NCBI GenBank assembly: GCA_019634575.1
Contig: JAHCAY010000001.1
Coordinates: forward strand, 1,240,001-1,304,000
Origin: Candidatus Didemnitutus sp.
GTDB lineage: Bacteria; Verrucomicrobiota; Verrucomicrobiia; Opitutales; Opitutaceae
Reading direction: 5' to 3'
Length of the DNA: 64,000 nucleotides
The notes beneath the pieces were generated by a model. That model did not search any database, was not told the DNA's origin, and saw only the letters and a program-made list of their open reading frames with translations. The position numbers and the translations under genes were made by a program. Positions 1 through 7,853 of this stretch are shown here, piece by piece (within the stretch, counting starts at the first letter, position 1; each line of letters starts with the position of its first letter).

Positions 1-40
1 TTCACACCTCAGCCATCGTCACGCCGCGCGGGTGTGATAA

Positions 41-67
41 ATCAAAAAGCCCGCCGAAAGGCGGGCT
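41..67 (-). terminator. Intrinsic terminator of aspS
   Basis: Read on the minus strand this is a perfect 8-bp stem (AGCCCGCC / GGCGGGCT, plus-strand 48-55 and 60-67) closed by a 4-base loop and followed directly by TTTTT. It lies 25 bases after the aspS stop codon, so it ends that transcript. Confidence 0.9.
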
Positions 68-92
68 CGAAAGCCAGAACGATCGAAATGGC

Positions 93-1871
93 TTACTTCG
101 CTTCGTCGACCACGCGGATGTGCAGGTCGCGGAGCTGCTTTTCCGTAACGGGCGTCGGGCTCTGGTTCATCAGGTCCTGCGCCTTCTGCGTCTTCGGGAA
201 CGCAATGACGTCGCGGATCGAGTTCGTGCCGCAAAGCAACGCGCACATGCGGTCGAGGCCAAAGGCGATGCCACCATGCGGAGGCGCGCCGTATTTGAAG
301 GCCTTCAGCATGTAGCCGAAGCGGCTCTCGACGACGTCGGCCGGAATCTTGAGCACGTCGGTGAACACCTTTTCCTGCAGCGCCGGCTGGTGAATGCGGA
401 TCGAGCCACCGCCGAGTTCCATGCCGTTCAGCACGACGTCGTAGTGCTGACCACGGACGGCCTTCGGGTCGCTGTCGAGCAGGTGCGCGTCTTCCTGCAC
501 CGGCGCCGTGAATGGGTGGTGCGTGGCCGCGTAGCCGCCGCGCTCCTCGTCGTAGGACATGAGCGGGAAATCGACGACCCAGAGGAAATTCCACTGATCG
601 GGACGCAGCGTCATCTTGCCGCGCTTCACGAGCAGCTGCGCGGCGTCGAGACGGATGCGGCCGAGGATCGCGCAGGCGCGCTCCCACGGTGCAGCGGCGA
701 AGCAGATCAGGTCACCGTCCTGGATGTTGAGGCGCGCGGTGAGGTCGGCCTTCTCGGCGTCCGTGAAGAACTTCACAATCGGCGATTTCCAATCGCCCTT
801 CTCGACCTTGATGTAGGCGAGGCCCTTCGCGCCCATCGCCTTCGCGGAGTCCTCGAGCGAGGTGATCTCGCCCTGCGTGGCGTCGGCGAGGCCCTTGGCG
901 TTGACCGCCTTGATCGAGCCGCCGGCGGCGACGGTGGACTGGAAAACCTTGAACGCGGAGGTGCGGAATGTCTCGGAGAAATCGACTAGCTCAATGCCGA
1001 AGCGCGTGTCGGGCTTGTCGACGCCGAAGCGGTTCATGGCGTCCTTGTAGGCCATGCGCGGGAACGGCGTGGGCAGGTCGTGGTTGAGCACGTCCTTCCA
1101 GACCTTCTTCAACATGCCCTCGAAGAGGGCGTAGATGCCTTCGCGGTCGATGAACGAGACCTCGACGTCGATCTGCGTGAACTCCATCTGGCGGTCGGCG
1201 CGGAGATCCTCGTCGCGGAAGCAGCGGGCGATCTGGAAATACTTTTCCACGCCAGCGACCATGAGGATCTGCTTAAACTGCTGCGGCGACTGCGAGAGCG
1301 CGTAGAACTGGCCGGCGTGGATGCGCGACGGCACGAGGTATTCGCGGGCGCCTTCGGGCGTGCTCTTGAACAGCGCGGGCGTCTCGACCTCGTAGAAGCC
1401 CTGCGAGTCGAAGTAGTCGCGCACGGCCTTGGTGGCCTTGTGGCGCACGGCGAGGTTGCGGCGCATCTTCGGGCGGCGCAGGTCGAGGTAGCGGTAGGTC
1501 AGGCGCAGGTCTTCGTTGACCTTGTCGCCGCCGGCGTCGTCGAGCGGGAACGGCGGGGTCTCGGAAAGGTTGTGGATGATCAGCTCGGTCGCATCGACCT
1601 CGATCTCACCGGTCGGGAGGTTCTTGTTCACCATGTCGGCCGGGCGGTCCTCGACCTTGCCCGTGATGCCGATGACGGACTCGTCCTTGAGCTTGGCGGC
1701 CTGCTCGCGCAGCGCGCTGTCGAACTTCACCTGCGTGATGCCCTGGCGGTCGCGGAGGTCGACGAAGATGATGCCGCCGTGGTCGCGGACGGAATCAACC
1801 CAGCCGGCGAGCGAGACGGTCGCGTGGAGGTCGGCCTTGGTCAGTTGGGCGCAATGGTGCGTGCGTTTCAT
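93..1871 (-). CDS. aspS: Aspartyl-tRNA synthetase
   Basis: Charges tRNA-Asp with aspartate in the cytoplasm. The 592-residue protein has the bacterial layout: N-terminal OB-fold anticodon-binding domain (about 1-110, with the GWVDSVRDHGG stretch), class II catalytic core with motif 2 (FRDEDLRADRQMEFTQID), the bacterial GAD insertion domain, and motif 3 near the C-terminus (GIAFGLDRM). I chose the ATG at 1871 because the family starts at MKRTHHC; the frame stays open 15 codons further up but that part has no family match. It stands alone, with its own terminator. Whether it is discriminating or also charges tRNA-Asn cannot be told from the sequence alone. The tRNA-Asp gene is in the same window at 34979-35055. 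Confidence 0.97.
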   Translation of the reverse strand: MKRTHHCAQLTKADLHATVSLAGWVDSVRDHGGIIFVDLRDRQGITQVKFDSALREQAAKLKDESVIGITGKVEDRPADMVNKNLPTGEIEVDATELIIHNLSETPPFPLDDAGGDKVNEDLRLTYRYLDLRRPKMRRNLAVRHKATKAVRDYFDSQGFYEVETPALFKSTPEGAREYLVPSRIHAGQFYALSQSPQQFKQILMVAGVEKYFQIARCFRDEDLRADRQMEFTQIDVEVSFIDREGIYALFEGMLKKVWKDVLNHDLPTPFPRMAYKDAMNRFGVDKPDTRFGIELVDFSETFRTSAFKVFQSTVAAGGSIKAVNAKGLADATQGEITSLEDSAKAMGAKGLAYIKVEKGDWKSPIVKFFTDAEKADLTARLNIQDGDLICFAAAPWERACAILGRIRLDAAQLLVKRGKMTLRPDQWNFLWVVDFPLMSYDEERGGYAATHHPFTAPVQEDAHLLDSDPKAVRGQHYDVVLNGMELGGGSIRIHQPALQEKVFTDVLKIPADVVESRFGYMLKAFKYGAPPHGGIAFGLDRMCALLCGTNSIRDVIAFPKTQKAQDLMNQSPTPVTEKQLRDLHIRVVDEAK

Positions 1872-1950
1872 AGGACGGAAGGGGTCAACCAAACGGCGCG
1901 CCCGCCGGAGGGGCAAACAGAATTTGGGCCGCGCCGAAACGCTATGACAG

Positions 1951-1970
1951 ACGCCCTGCGGGGGGGGCGT
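1951..1970 (-). repeat. G/C-rich inverted repeat after methyltransferase gene
   Basis: ACGCCC (1951-1956) and GGGCGT (1965-1970) form a short hairpin directly past the methyltransferase stop codon, with a run of eight or nine G on the plus strand. No T-run follows on the minus strand, so it is at best a weak terminator. Confidence 0.35.
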
Positions 1971-2693
1971 TCAGGGTTTCCGCACTTCGACGAATGCCGT
2001 GATCACGGGCCGGTTGCGGCCGTAGCACCAGTTGCGCTCCGCAAAGTCGGGCGCGCGCTTTTCCGAAACGACCGGATAAGGCGCGAACAACCGCTCGAGC
2101 TCCGCCAAAGTGAAATACCGCACGCCGTCCGCGTAGGCTTTGCCATCGCGGTCGCAGTCGGTCGTGATGAACAGGCTGCCGCCGGGCTTCAGGCAGCGAT
2201 ACATCTCCGCGAGCGCCCGCTCGATGGCCGGGATGTGCTCGATGACGGAAATGCTCACGATCGTATCGAGCGAGTTGTCCGCGTAGGGCATCGCCGTGAG
2301 ATCGACGTTGCGGATGTCGAGACCCGGCGCGGCACGCAACATCGCGCGCCGCCAGCTCCAAAACGGCGCCTCGTTCGGCTTCCGTGGCAAAAGGCCGAGC
2401 GCGCGCAGCACGCCCTTGCGCAAACGCGCGCCGTAGACGTCGGACACGACCACGCGTTCGTAGCGTTCCGCGAGCCACAGGCCGAGATACGTGTTGAACG
2501 CGCCCGTATCGAGCACCGCGCCGCTCGGTTGGTCCGCCGATGGGAGTCGACGGAGCACCTGCCACAGTTCCCAGTCGCGCATCCGCAGCGGGTAAGGATA
2601 ACCCTCGCCCACCCGCGCGCGGATGAATGCATCGTAATCGCGCAGTGTCGCGTCGCATGCCCCGAACAGTTCGTCGCGCTCAAAGAACTGCAT
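1971..2693 (-). CDS. Class I SAM-dependent methyltransferase, substrate unknown
   Basis: The 240-residue protein shows the Methyltransf_11/25 pattern: a SAM-binding motif I region (VLDTGAFNTYLGLWLA, about 60-75), an acidic second motif (VVVSDVYG), the post-motif VSISVIEHIP and the loop LKPGGSLFITTD. A long basic stretch lies between motif II and the next motif. Neighbours (aspS upstream in the same direction is a separate unit; a secreted protein gene lies 120 bases further upstream) give no hint of the substrate. Could act on a small molecule, a lipid or a sugar chain; I cannot choose. Confidence 0.8.
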   Translation of the reverse strand: MQFFERDELFGACDATLRDYDAFIRARVGEGYPYPLRMRDWELWQVLRRLPSADQPSGAVLDTGAFNTYLGLWLAERYERVVVSDVYGARLRKGVLRALGLLPRKPNEAPFWSWRRAMLRAAPGLDIRNVDLTAMPYADNSLDTIVSISVIEHIPAIERALAEMYRCLKPGGSLFITTDCDRDGKAYADGVRYFTLAELERLFAPYPVVSEKRAPDFAERNWCYGRNRPVITAFVEVRKP

Positions 2694-2816
2694 GGTGGCG
2701 GAGAGATGGGAAAAACGGCACGGTCACGAGAAAGCCGCGATACGCGCGCAACCGCCCGCGGCAGTCAAGTTTCGAACTGCCGGAAGCGCCAAACCCGGGA
2801 TCAGTCGGTCGCGGCG

Positions 2817-4394
2817 TTACTGCTTCTCGAGTGCGGCGAGGAGCTTTGGCACGAAATACGGCGCCTCGCTCGTTTGGCGGAGCCGGACGGCAATCTGTCG
2901 AGCGCCCTCCCGATCACCGGCACGCAACCGCGCGACCGCCTCGGCCGCAGCGATCTCCGCGGATCCCGCCCGCAGTCCGACATTCGTCCGGAGCATTTCG
3001 AATTTGCCCAGCAATTCCCCCATTGGCGGCCGCGGTCCGAGAGCCCAAGTCCACGCGAGAATCCGGTTCGCCGTGGTCAGGCTCGGTTCGATTTGCAAAG
3101 CCGATTCGCACCAGCCCTGGAGTTGGGCGGCATCTTCCGCAGATAATTCAGACCCGAGTGTCACTTCAGGAAGGAGGCGCGCGAAACGCAATTCCGCCGC
3201 CGCCTCAGCGACAGTGGCGGCTTCGGGACGCCCTTTGAGCTCCGGGAGAATTTCCAACAGCGCACGGTAACCCTCCAATCGCCGGCCGTCAGCCAGATAC
3301 GCCGCCGCCAGCAATACTCGCAGCTCCGGAACGCGCGGCGCACGCACGCGAAATACCTCCAATGCCGCCTCGGTGTCTCCCGGCCGTTGGCTCAGGAGTT
3401 GTGCCAACACGAAGAGCTCCCGCATTTCGCGAGCCGTGACGGAAACCGATTCCACCGCGAAGCGGGCCGATTGCTCCTCGAACTCGACCTTGCGCGCGGA
3501 CAGCCGGTTGACGTGCGTGTGAACCGGATCGGACCCATTCTTTCGTCCGACACCCAGCTCTCCCAGCACCTGGTCGGTGGGCGCTATCCCATGCACCACT
3601 TGATTCCGGCATCGACTCACCCGATCGAGATGATCTCCCTCCCCGCTCCAAAACAGCCAATGGCACAGCACCGCCGCCTGCGCTAGAAAGCGCCGCACCT
3701 TTGCCTCCTCGATAAACTCGTTCGACGCATTCGTCACGTAACCGAACTCGCGCCACGGGAGCCATCCCTGCTCGTTGAGCGTTTCCGCCCAGCGCTCGGG
3801 ATGCGCCAAGTCCATGTTCGCGTTGTTATCGGGACGGAAAACGACGCTTCCCCGACCGACCGCTACTTTCGACCACACCTCCCCTACTCCCATCGTAAAC
3901 CAAAATGGTCCGGCCCAATCAGCGCGCGCCATCAGTGCGCGGACAACGCTTGCGCGGAGCGGCCCGCGATCCCGCTGCCAGTCCGAGCTGATTGTCACCA
4001 TCGTAATTGGCTTCACGTTGCAAACGGCACCGGCCGACAACCACTCCTTCCCGGGCGATGCATCCAATCGGCGCCAGTCCGACGAAGCGATCGGCAGCAC
4101 GACAACAATCCGCGGCAAAGCGACCGGGTGATGACGAAACATCACTTCGAACGCCGCAGCGAGACGCTCCATCTCGAGCGCGACATCCTCCACCGTGCCG
4201 CCGGACGCATCCGAATAGACGGTAAAATTCTTCGTCTGATATTTACCCCAGAACCGAAACTCGCCACTCGCCGCTCGCACATGAAACGGGGAAAGCTGCA
4301 CGACAGATCGCGCCCACTCGCCGTCTGCATTCTCAGCAGCCGCCTCACCCCACAGCCGGCTTACCAGCAAAACGAACAACGCGACATAACGCAT
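2817..4394 (-). CDS. Secreted protein of unknown function with TPR-like C-terminal half
   Basis: About 525 residues. The start at 4394 (MRYVALFVLLVSRLWGEAAA) gives a clear signal peptide with an AAA-type cleavage region; an ATG 15 bases upstream would add five residues. The N-terminal half carries the pattern KYQTKNFTVYSD, followed by a long alternating region, seen in secreted peptidase-like or DUF1570-like proteins of this kind, but I see no HExxH zinc motif. From about residue 330 on, the sequence is Ala/Leu/Arg-rich helical pairs suggestive of TPR-like repeats. Probably periplasmic. I do not recognise the family with confidence and propose no reaction. Confidence 0.7.
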   Translation of the reverse strand: MRYVALFVLLVSRLWGEAAAENADGEWARSVVQLSPFHVRAASGEFRFWGKYQTKNFTVYSDASGGTVEDVALEMERLAAAFEVMFRHHPVALPRIVVVLPIASSDWRRLDASPGKEWLSAGAVCNVKPITMVTISSDWQRDRGPLRASVVRALMARADWAGPFWFTMGVGEVWSKVAVGRGSVVFRPDNNANMDLAHPERWAETLNEQGWLPWREFGYVTNASNEFIEEAKVRRFLAQAAVLCHWLFWSGEGDHLDRVSRCRNQVVHGIAPTDQVLGELGVGRKNGSDPVHTHVNRLSARKVEFEEQSARFAVESVSVTAREMRELFVLAQLLSQRPGDTEAALEVFRVRAPRVPELRVLLAAAYLADGRRLEGYRALLEILPELKGRPEAATVAEAAAELRFARLLPEVTLGSELSAEDAAQLQGWCESALQIEPSLTTANRILAWTWALGPRPPMGELLGKFEMLRTNVGLRAGSAEIAAAEAVARLRAGDREGARQIAVRLRQTSEAPYFVPKLLAALEKQ

Positions 4395-4523
4395 GCGTCC
4401 CACGCTCACGCGCAGTGTCAGCGCTGCGAGCGCAAAGCGACGACTGCGGCGCCTGACGCGACATGCCGCAAACGCGTCAGGCGATACGACCCGGTCTCTG
4501 CGCCGGGGCGGAGCAATCGACGC

Positions 4524-6110
4524 TCAGGCGAGCACGAGACTCTCGCCCGTCATCTCAGCCGGCTTCGGCAGGCCCATCAACGCGAGCACCGTCGGCGCGA
4601 TGTCCGCGAGGCGGCCGCCGGAGCGCATCTGGGTTTTGCCGGCCGCGAAGCCTTCGCCGACGACGAAAACTTCGACGAGGTTCAGCGTGTGCGCGGTGTG
4701 CGGGCCGTTGACGATCGGGTCCCACATTTGCTCGGCGTTGCCGTGGTCGGCGAGGATGACGGCGCGGCCGTCCTTTTGCGCAAGCGCGGCGAGCAATTCG
4801 CCCACGCCAGCGTCGGTTGCCTCGACGGCTTTTTTCGTCGCCTCGAGCGAGCCGGTGTGGCCGACCATGTCGGGGTTCGCGTAGTTCACGACGACGAGGC
4901 CGTATTTGCCGGAGAGGATAGCTTCCTTCGCGAAGCGCGTCACCTCGCTGGCCGACATCTCGGGCTGCAGGTCGTAGGTCGCGACCTTCGGGCTCGGCGG
5001 GCAGGCGCGGTCTTCTCCGGGGAACGGCTCGTTGCGATAGTTGTTGAAGAAGAAAGTCACGTGCGGGTTCTTCTCCGTCTCGGCGCAGCGGAACTGGCGG
5101 ATGCCCGCGTCGCTCACGACCTGGCCGAGGATGTTCTTCAACTTCTCCGGCTTCGGCGAGACGACGTGCACGGGCAGGCCCTTCTCGTATTCGGTCATCG
5201 TCGCGTAGTAGAGGTCCAGCTTCTTCCCGCGATTGAAGCCATCGAACTGATCGAGCACGAACGCCTTCGTGATCTCGCGCGGGCGGTCGCCGCGGTAGTT
5301 GTAGAACAACACGGCGTCGCCGTCCGCGATCGTCGCGACGGGCTTGCCGGCACCGTCGACGATCCACGTCGCGGGCACGAACTCGTCGCCGACCTGCGTC
5401 GCGCTGAGGGGCTTGTCGTAATAGGCCTTCACGGCCGACTCGGCGCTCGGCGCGGTGGCGACGGCGGCCTTGCCGGTGAGCATGTCGTAGGCTTTCTGCA
5501 CGCGCTCCCAGCGGTTGTCGCGGTCCATCGCCCAGAAGCGACCGCACACGCTGGCAATCTGGCCGACGCCGATGGTTTTCATCTGCTGCTCGACCTGCCG
5601 CACATAGCCGAGGCCGCTCGACGGCGGCGTGTCGCGGCCGTCGGTGAAGGCGTGCAGGAACACCTGCGTGACGCCGTCTTCCTTGGCTTGGCGGAGGATG
5701 CCGTAAAGGTGATCGAGCATGCCGTGCACGCCGGCGTCGGACACGATGCCGAAGAGGTGCAGCTTCGCGCCGGGGCTCGCCTTGACGCGCGCGACGACCG
5801 AGTGCCAGACGGCATTGGTCGCGAGGCGCTTTTCGGAAAAGAGCTTGTTCAGGCGCACGAGTTCCTGGTCGACGATGCGGCCGGCACCGATGTTTTCGTG
5901 GCCGACCTCGGAGTTGCCCATCACGCCGTCGGGCAGGCCGACGTCGAGGCCCGAGGCTTTCACGAGCGTGACCGGGAACTTCGCATGCAACATGTCGTCG
6001 CAGGGCTTGTGCGCGAGGACGACGGCGTTGGTCTTATCCTGCGAAGGATCGGGATTCTTGCCCCAGCCATCGCGGATGACCAGGAGGACGGGTTGGCGCG
6101 CTGAATTCAT
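4524..6110 (-). CDS. gpmI: 2,3-bisphosphoglycerate-independent phosphoglycerate mutase
   Basis: Interconverts 3- and 2-phosphoglycerate in glycolysis. 528 residues, the usual length for the cofactor-independent, Mn-dependent alkaline-phosphatase-fold enzyme. Seen: DGWG near residue 14 (metal Asp), the phosphoserine nucleophile in GNSEVGH (Ser67), HAFTDGRDTPP, the family signature CGRFWAMDRDNRWER, NYANPDMVGHTG and ADHGNAEQM. The start is ATG 6110 (MNSARQPVLLVIRDGWG); the frame is open 15 codons upstream without family similarity. Single gene, divergent from the small gene at 6230. Confidence 0.97.
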   Translation of the reverse strand: MNSARQPVLLVIRDGWGKNPDPSQDKTNAVVLAHKPCDDMLHAKFPVTLVKASGLDVGLPDGVMGNSEVGHENIGAGRIVDQELVRLNKLFSEKRLATNAVWHSVVARVKASPGAKLHLFGIVSDAGVHGMLDHLYGILRQAKEDGVTQVFLHAFTDGRDTPPSSGLGYVRQVEQQMKTIGVGQIASVCGRFWAMDRDNRWERVQKAYDMLTGKAAVATAPSAESAVKAYYDKPLSATQVGDEFVPATWIVDGAGKPVATIADGDAVLFYNYRGDRPREITKAFVLDQFDGFNRGKKLDLYYATMTEYEKGLPVHVVSPKPEKLKNILGQVVSDAGIRQFRCAETEKNPHVTFFFNNYRNEPFPGEDRACPPSPKVATYDLQPEMSASEVTRFAKEAILSGKYGLVVVNYANPDMVGHTGSLEATKKAVEATDAGVGELLAALAQKDGRAVILADHGNAEQMWDPIVNGPHTAHTLNLVEVFVVGEGFAAGKTQMRSGGRLADIAPTVLALMGLPKPAEMTGESLVLA

Positions 6111-6229
6111 GGCGAAATTGTGCCGATAAGGTCTCCGTTGCGCCTCCGCGCACAACTTTTAAATCCGTCATCGCAATCCACGCCCACGCCTCGCCAAGAC
6201 TGGCCCACGCCTTGCTGAGAAAGGAAACC

Positions 6230-6541
6230 ATGACGCTGCTCATCCGCGACCAGCTGACCTGCCCGCCCACGTGGTTCCTGAGCTACCGCGACCTGACGCT
6301 CTACTGCGCGGTGATGCTCAAGCTCGACATCGTCCTCGAATCCGACGACCCCGACCTCTACTGGCGCTGGATCCGTCCGCGCGGCGGGATGGATTTCGTG
6401 CAGGACATCGTGCGCCCCGGCAGCGAGCGCGGCGTGCACCTCGACCGGGAGCGCCAATTCGCCAACACGATCGTCACCGACCGCATCGCCCCGGAAAATG
6501 TCCACCGCCTGATCGCCAGCATCCGCACGCTGGCGGCGTGA
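6230..6541 (+). CDS. Small conserved-looking protein of unknown function
   Basis: 103 residues from the ATG at 6230, which has one of the few clear Shine-Dalgarno sites in the window (AGAAAGGA, about 7 bases upstream). The protein is soluble, rich in Trp/Tyr/Asp in its first half (TWFLSYRDLTLY; DPDLYWRWIRPRGGMDF) and ends in a helix (IAPENVHRLIASIRTLAA). No signal peptide or membrane segment. I do not recognise it. It lies upstream of hemH with a 168-base gap, so a shared transcript is possible but not needed. Confidence 0.6.
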   Translation: MTLLIRDQLTCPPTWFLSYRDLTLYCAVMLKLDIVLESDDPDLYWRWIRPRGGMDFVQDIVRPGSERGVHLDRERQFANTIVTDRIAPENVHRLIASIRTLAA

Positions 6542-6709
6542 AAGTCGACGGCGGAGCGGGACCGCAGGGCCCGCCCTGCCTGTTTGGCTTCTGCATCGCG
6601 CGCCTACGCTCCGTCCGCGCGTTCCCGCATCCGTTGCCCGGGCCACCGCACCGGCTGCCGTCCGATTGACTTCGCGGCAGTTTGCGCCACGTCTGGAACG
6701 CCACCCGCC

Positions 6710-7756
6710 ATGTCCAAGACCGCCGTCCTCCTGCTCAACCTCGGTTCGCCCGACTCCACTTCCGTCCCCGACGTGAAACGTTATCTTCAGGAGTTCCTCG
6801 GCGATGAGCGCGTCATCGACAAGCCCGCCAATCCGCTCCTCCGCAAGCTGCTCGTCAACGGCATCATCATCCCGTTCCGCGTGAAGAAATCCGCGCACGC
6901 CTACGAGAGCATCTGGACGCCCGACGGCTCGCCGCTGATCCTCACGAGCAAGAAAACCCAGAGCGCCCTCCAGCAGAAGGTCACGATCCCCGTCGCGCTC
7001 GCGATGAACTACGGCAGCCCGTCCATCCCGGACGTCTTGCGCGAACTCACCACCCAAGGCGTCACGCGCGTCCTGATGTTTCCGCAATACCCGCACTACG
7101 CGATGTCCTCGTGGGAAACCGTCGTCGTGAAGGTCCAGCGCGAAGCCGAGCAGATCGCGCCGCAGATGAAGCTCGACCTCGTCCAGCCCTACTTCGGCGA
7201 CGCCGACTACATCGACGCCCTCGTCGCCAGCGCGCAGCCGTATCTCGCGCAATCCTACGACCACTTCCTCTTCAGCTACCACGGCATCCCGGTGCGCCAC
7301 CTCACCAAGGCCGACAGCTCGCACGCGCACTGCCAGGTCGTCGCGGATTGCTGTAATTCCTGCTCTCCGATCCACCAAACCTGCTACAAGGCCCAAGTCA
7401 CGCGCACCTCGCAGCTCTTCGCGCAGCGCGCCGGGCTCGATCCGCAGAAATGGTCCATTTCCTTCCAATCGCGCCTCGTCGGCGAGCCGTGGCTCTCGCC
7501 CTACACCGACGCCGAGTTCAAGCGCCTCGCGCAAGAGGGCAAGAAACGCATCGTGGTGATCACGCCGGCCTTCGTCACCGACTGCCTCGAGACGCTCGAG
7601 GAAATCCGCGTCGAGGGCGCCGAGGACTTCAAGGCCGCGGGCGGCGAGCAATTCACCCACATCCCGTGTCTCAACGACCAGCCGGTGTGGATCGATTTCC
7701 TCGCCCGCCGCGTGCAACAGTGGCAACCGGCCGGCGCGCCCACAGGCGCGGCGTGA
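6710..7756 (+). CDS. hemH: Ferrochelatase
   Basis: Inserts Fe(II) into protoporphyrin (or coproporphyrin) as the last or next-to-last step of haem synthesis. 348 residues starting at ATG 6710 (MSKTAVLLLNLGSPDS); the open frame extends 42 codons upstream but only this start matches the family. Seen: LLNLGSP, the MNYGSPSI region, YPHYAMSS, the catalytic histidine in FSYHGIPVRH, and the C-terminal VITPAFVTDCLETLEEI with its conserved Glu residues. A cysteine-rich stretch (CCNSCSPIHQTC) sits in the middle, like the metal-binding cysteines of some bacterial ferrochelatases. No other haem gene is near. Confidence 0.96.
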   Translation: MSKTAVLLLNLGSPDSTSVPDVKRYLQEFLGDERVIDKPANPLLRKLLVNGIIIPFRVKKSAHAYESIWTPDGSPLILTSKKTQSALQQKVTIPVALAMNYGSPSIPDVLRELTTQGVTRVLMFPQYPHYAMSSWETVVVKVQREAEQIAPQMKLDLVQPYFGDADYIDALVASAQPYLAQSYDHFLFSYHGIPVRHLTKADSSHAHCQVVADCCNSCSPIHQTCYKAQVTRTSQLFAQRAGLDPQKWSISFQSRLVGEPWLSPYTDAEFKRLAQEGKKRIVVITPAFVTDCLETLEEIRVEGAEDFKAAGGEQFTHIPCLNDQPVWIDFLARRVQQWQPAGAPTGAA

Positions 7757-7853
7757 ATTCGGTAAAACGTCGCTCAAACTTCGCCGCGCCACCGCTGGCA
7801 TCGCTTTCCGCGCTCGGCAACGGCACCCGTTCTGCTACGGATTTCCTCGCGTC

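Noticed and set aside
1080-3146. Long open frame of 688 codons on the plus strand, antisense to aspS and the methyltransferase
   Set aside because: It mirrors two well-supported genes and its protein is the Arg/Val/Asp-rich text typical of antisense frames. Same for the long plus-strand frames across 3.8-6.1 and 16-20.6 kb.
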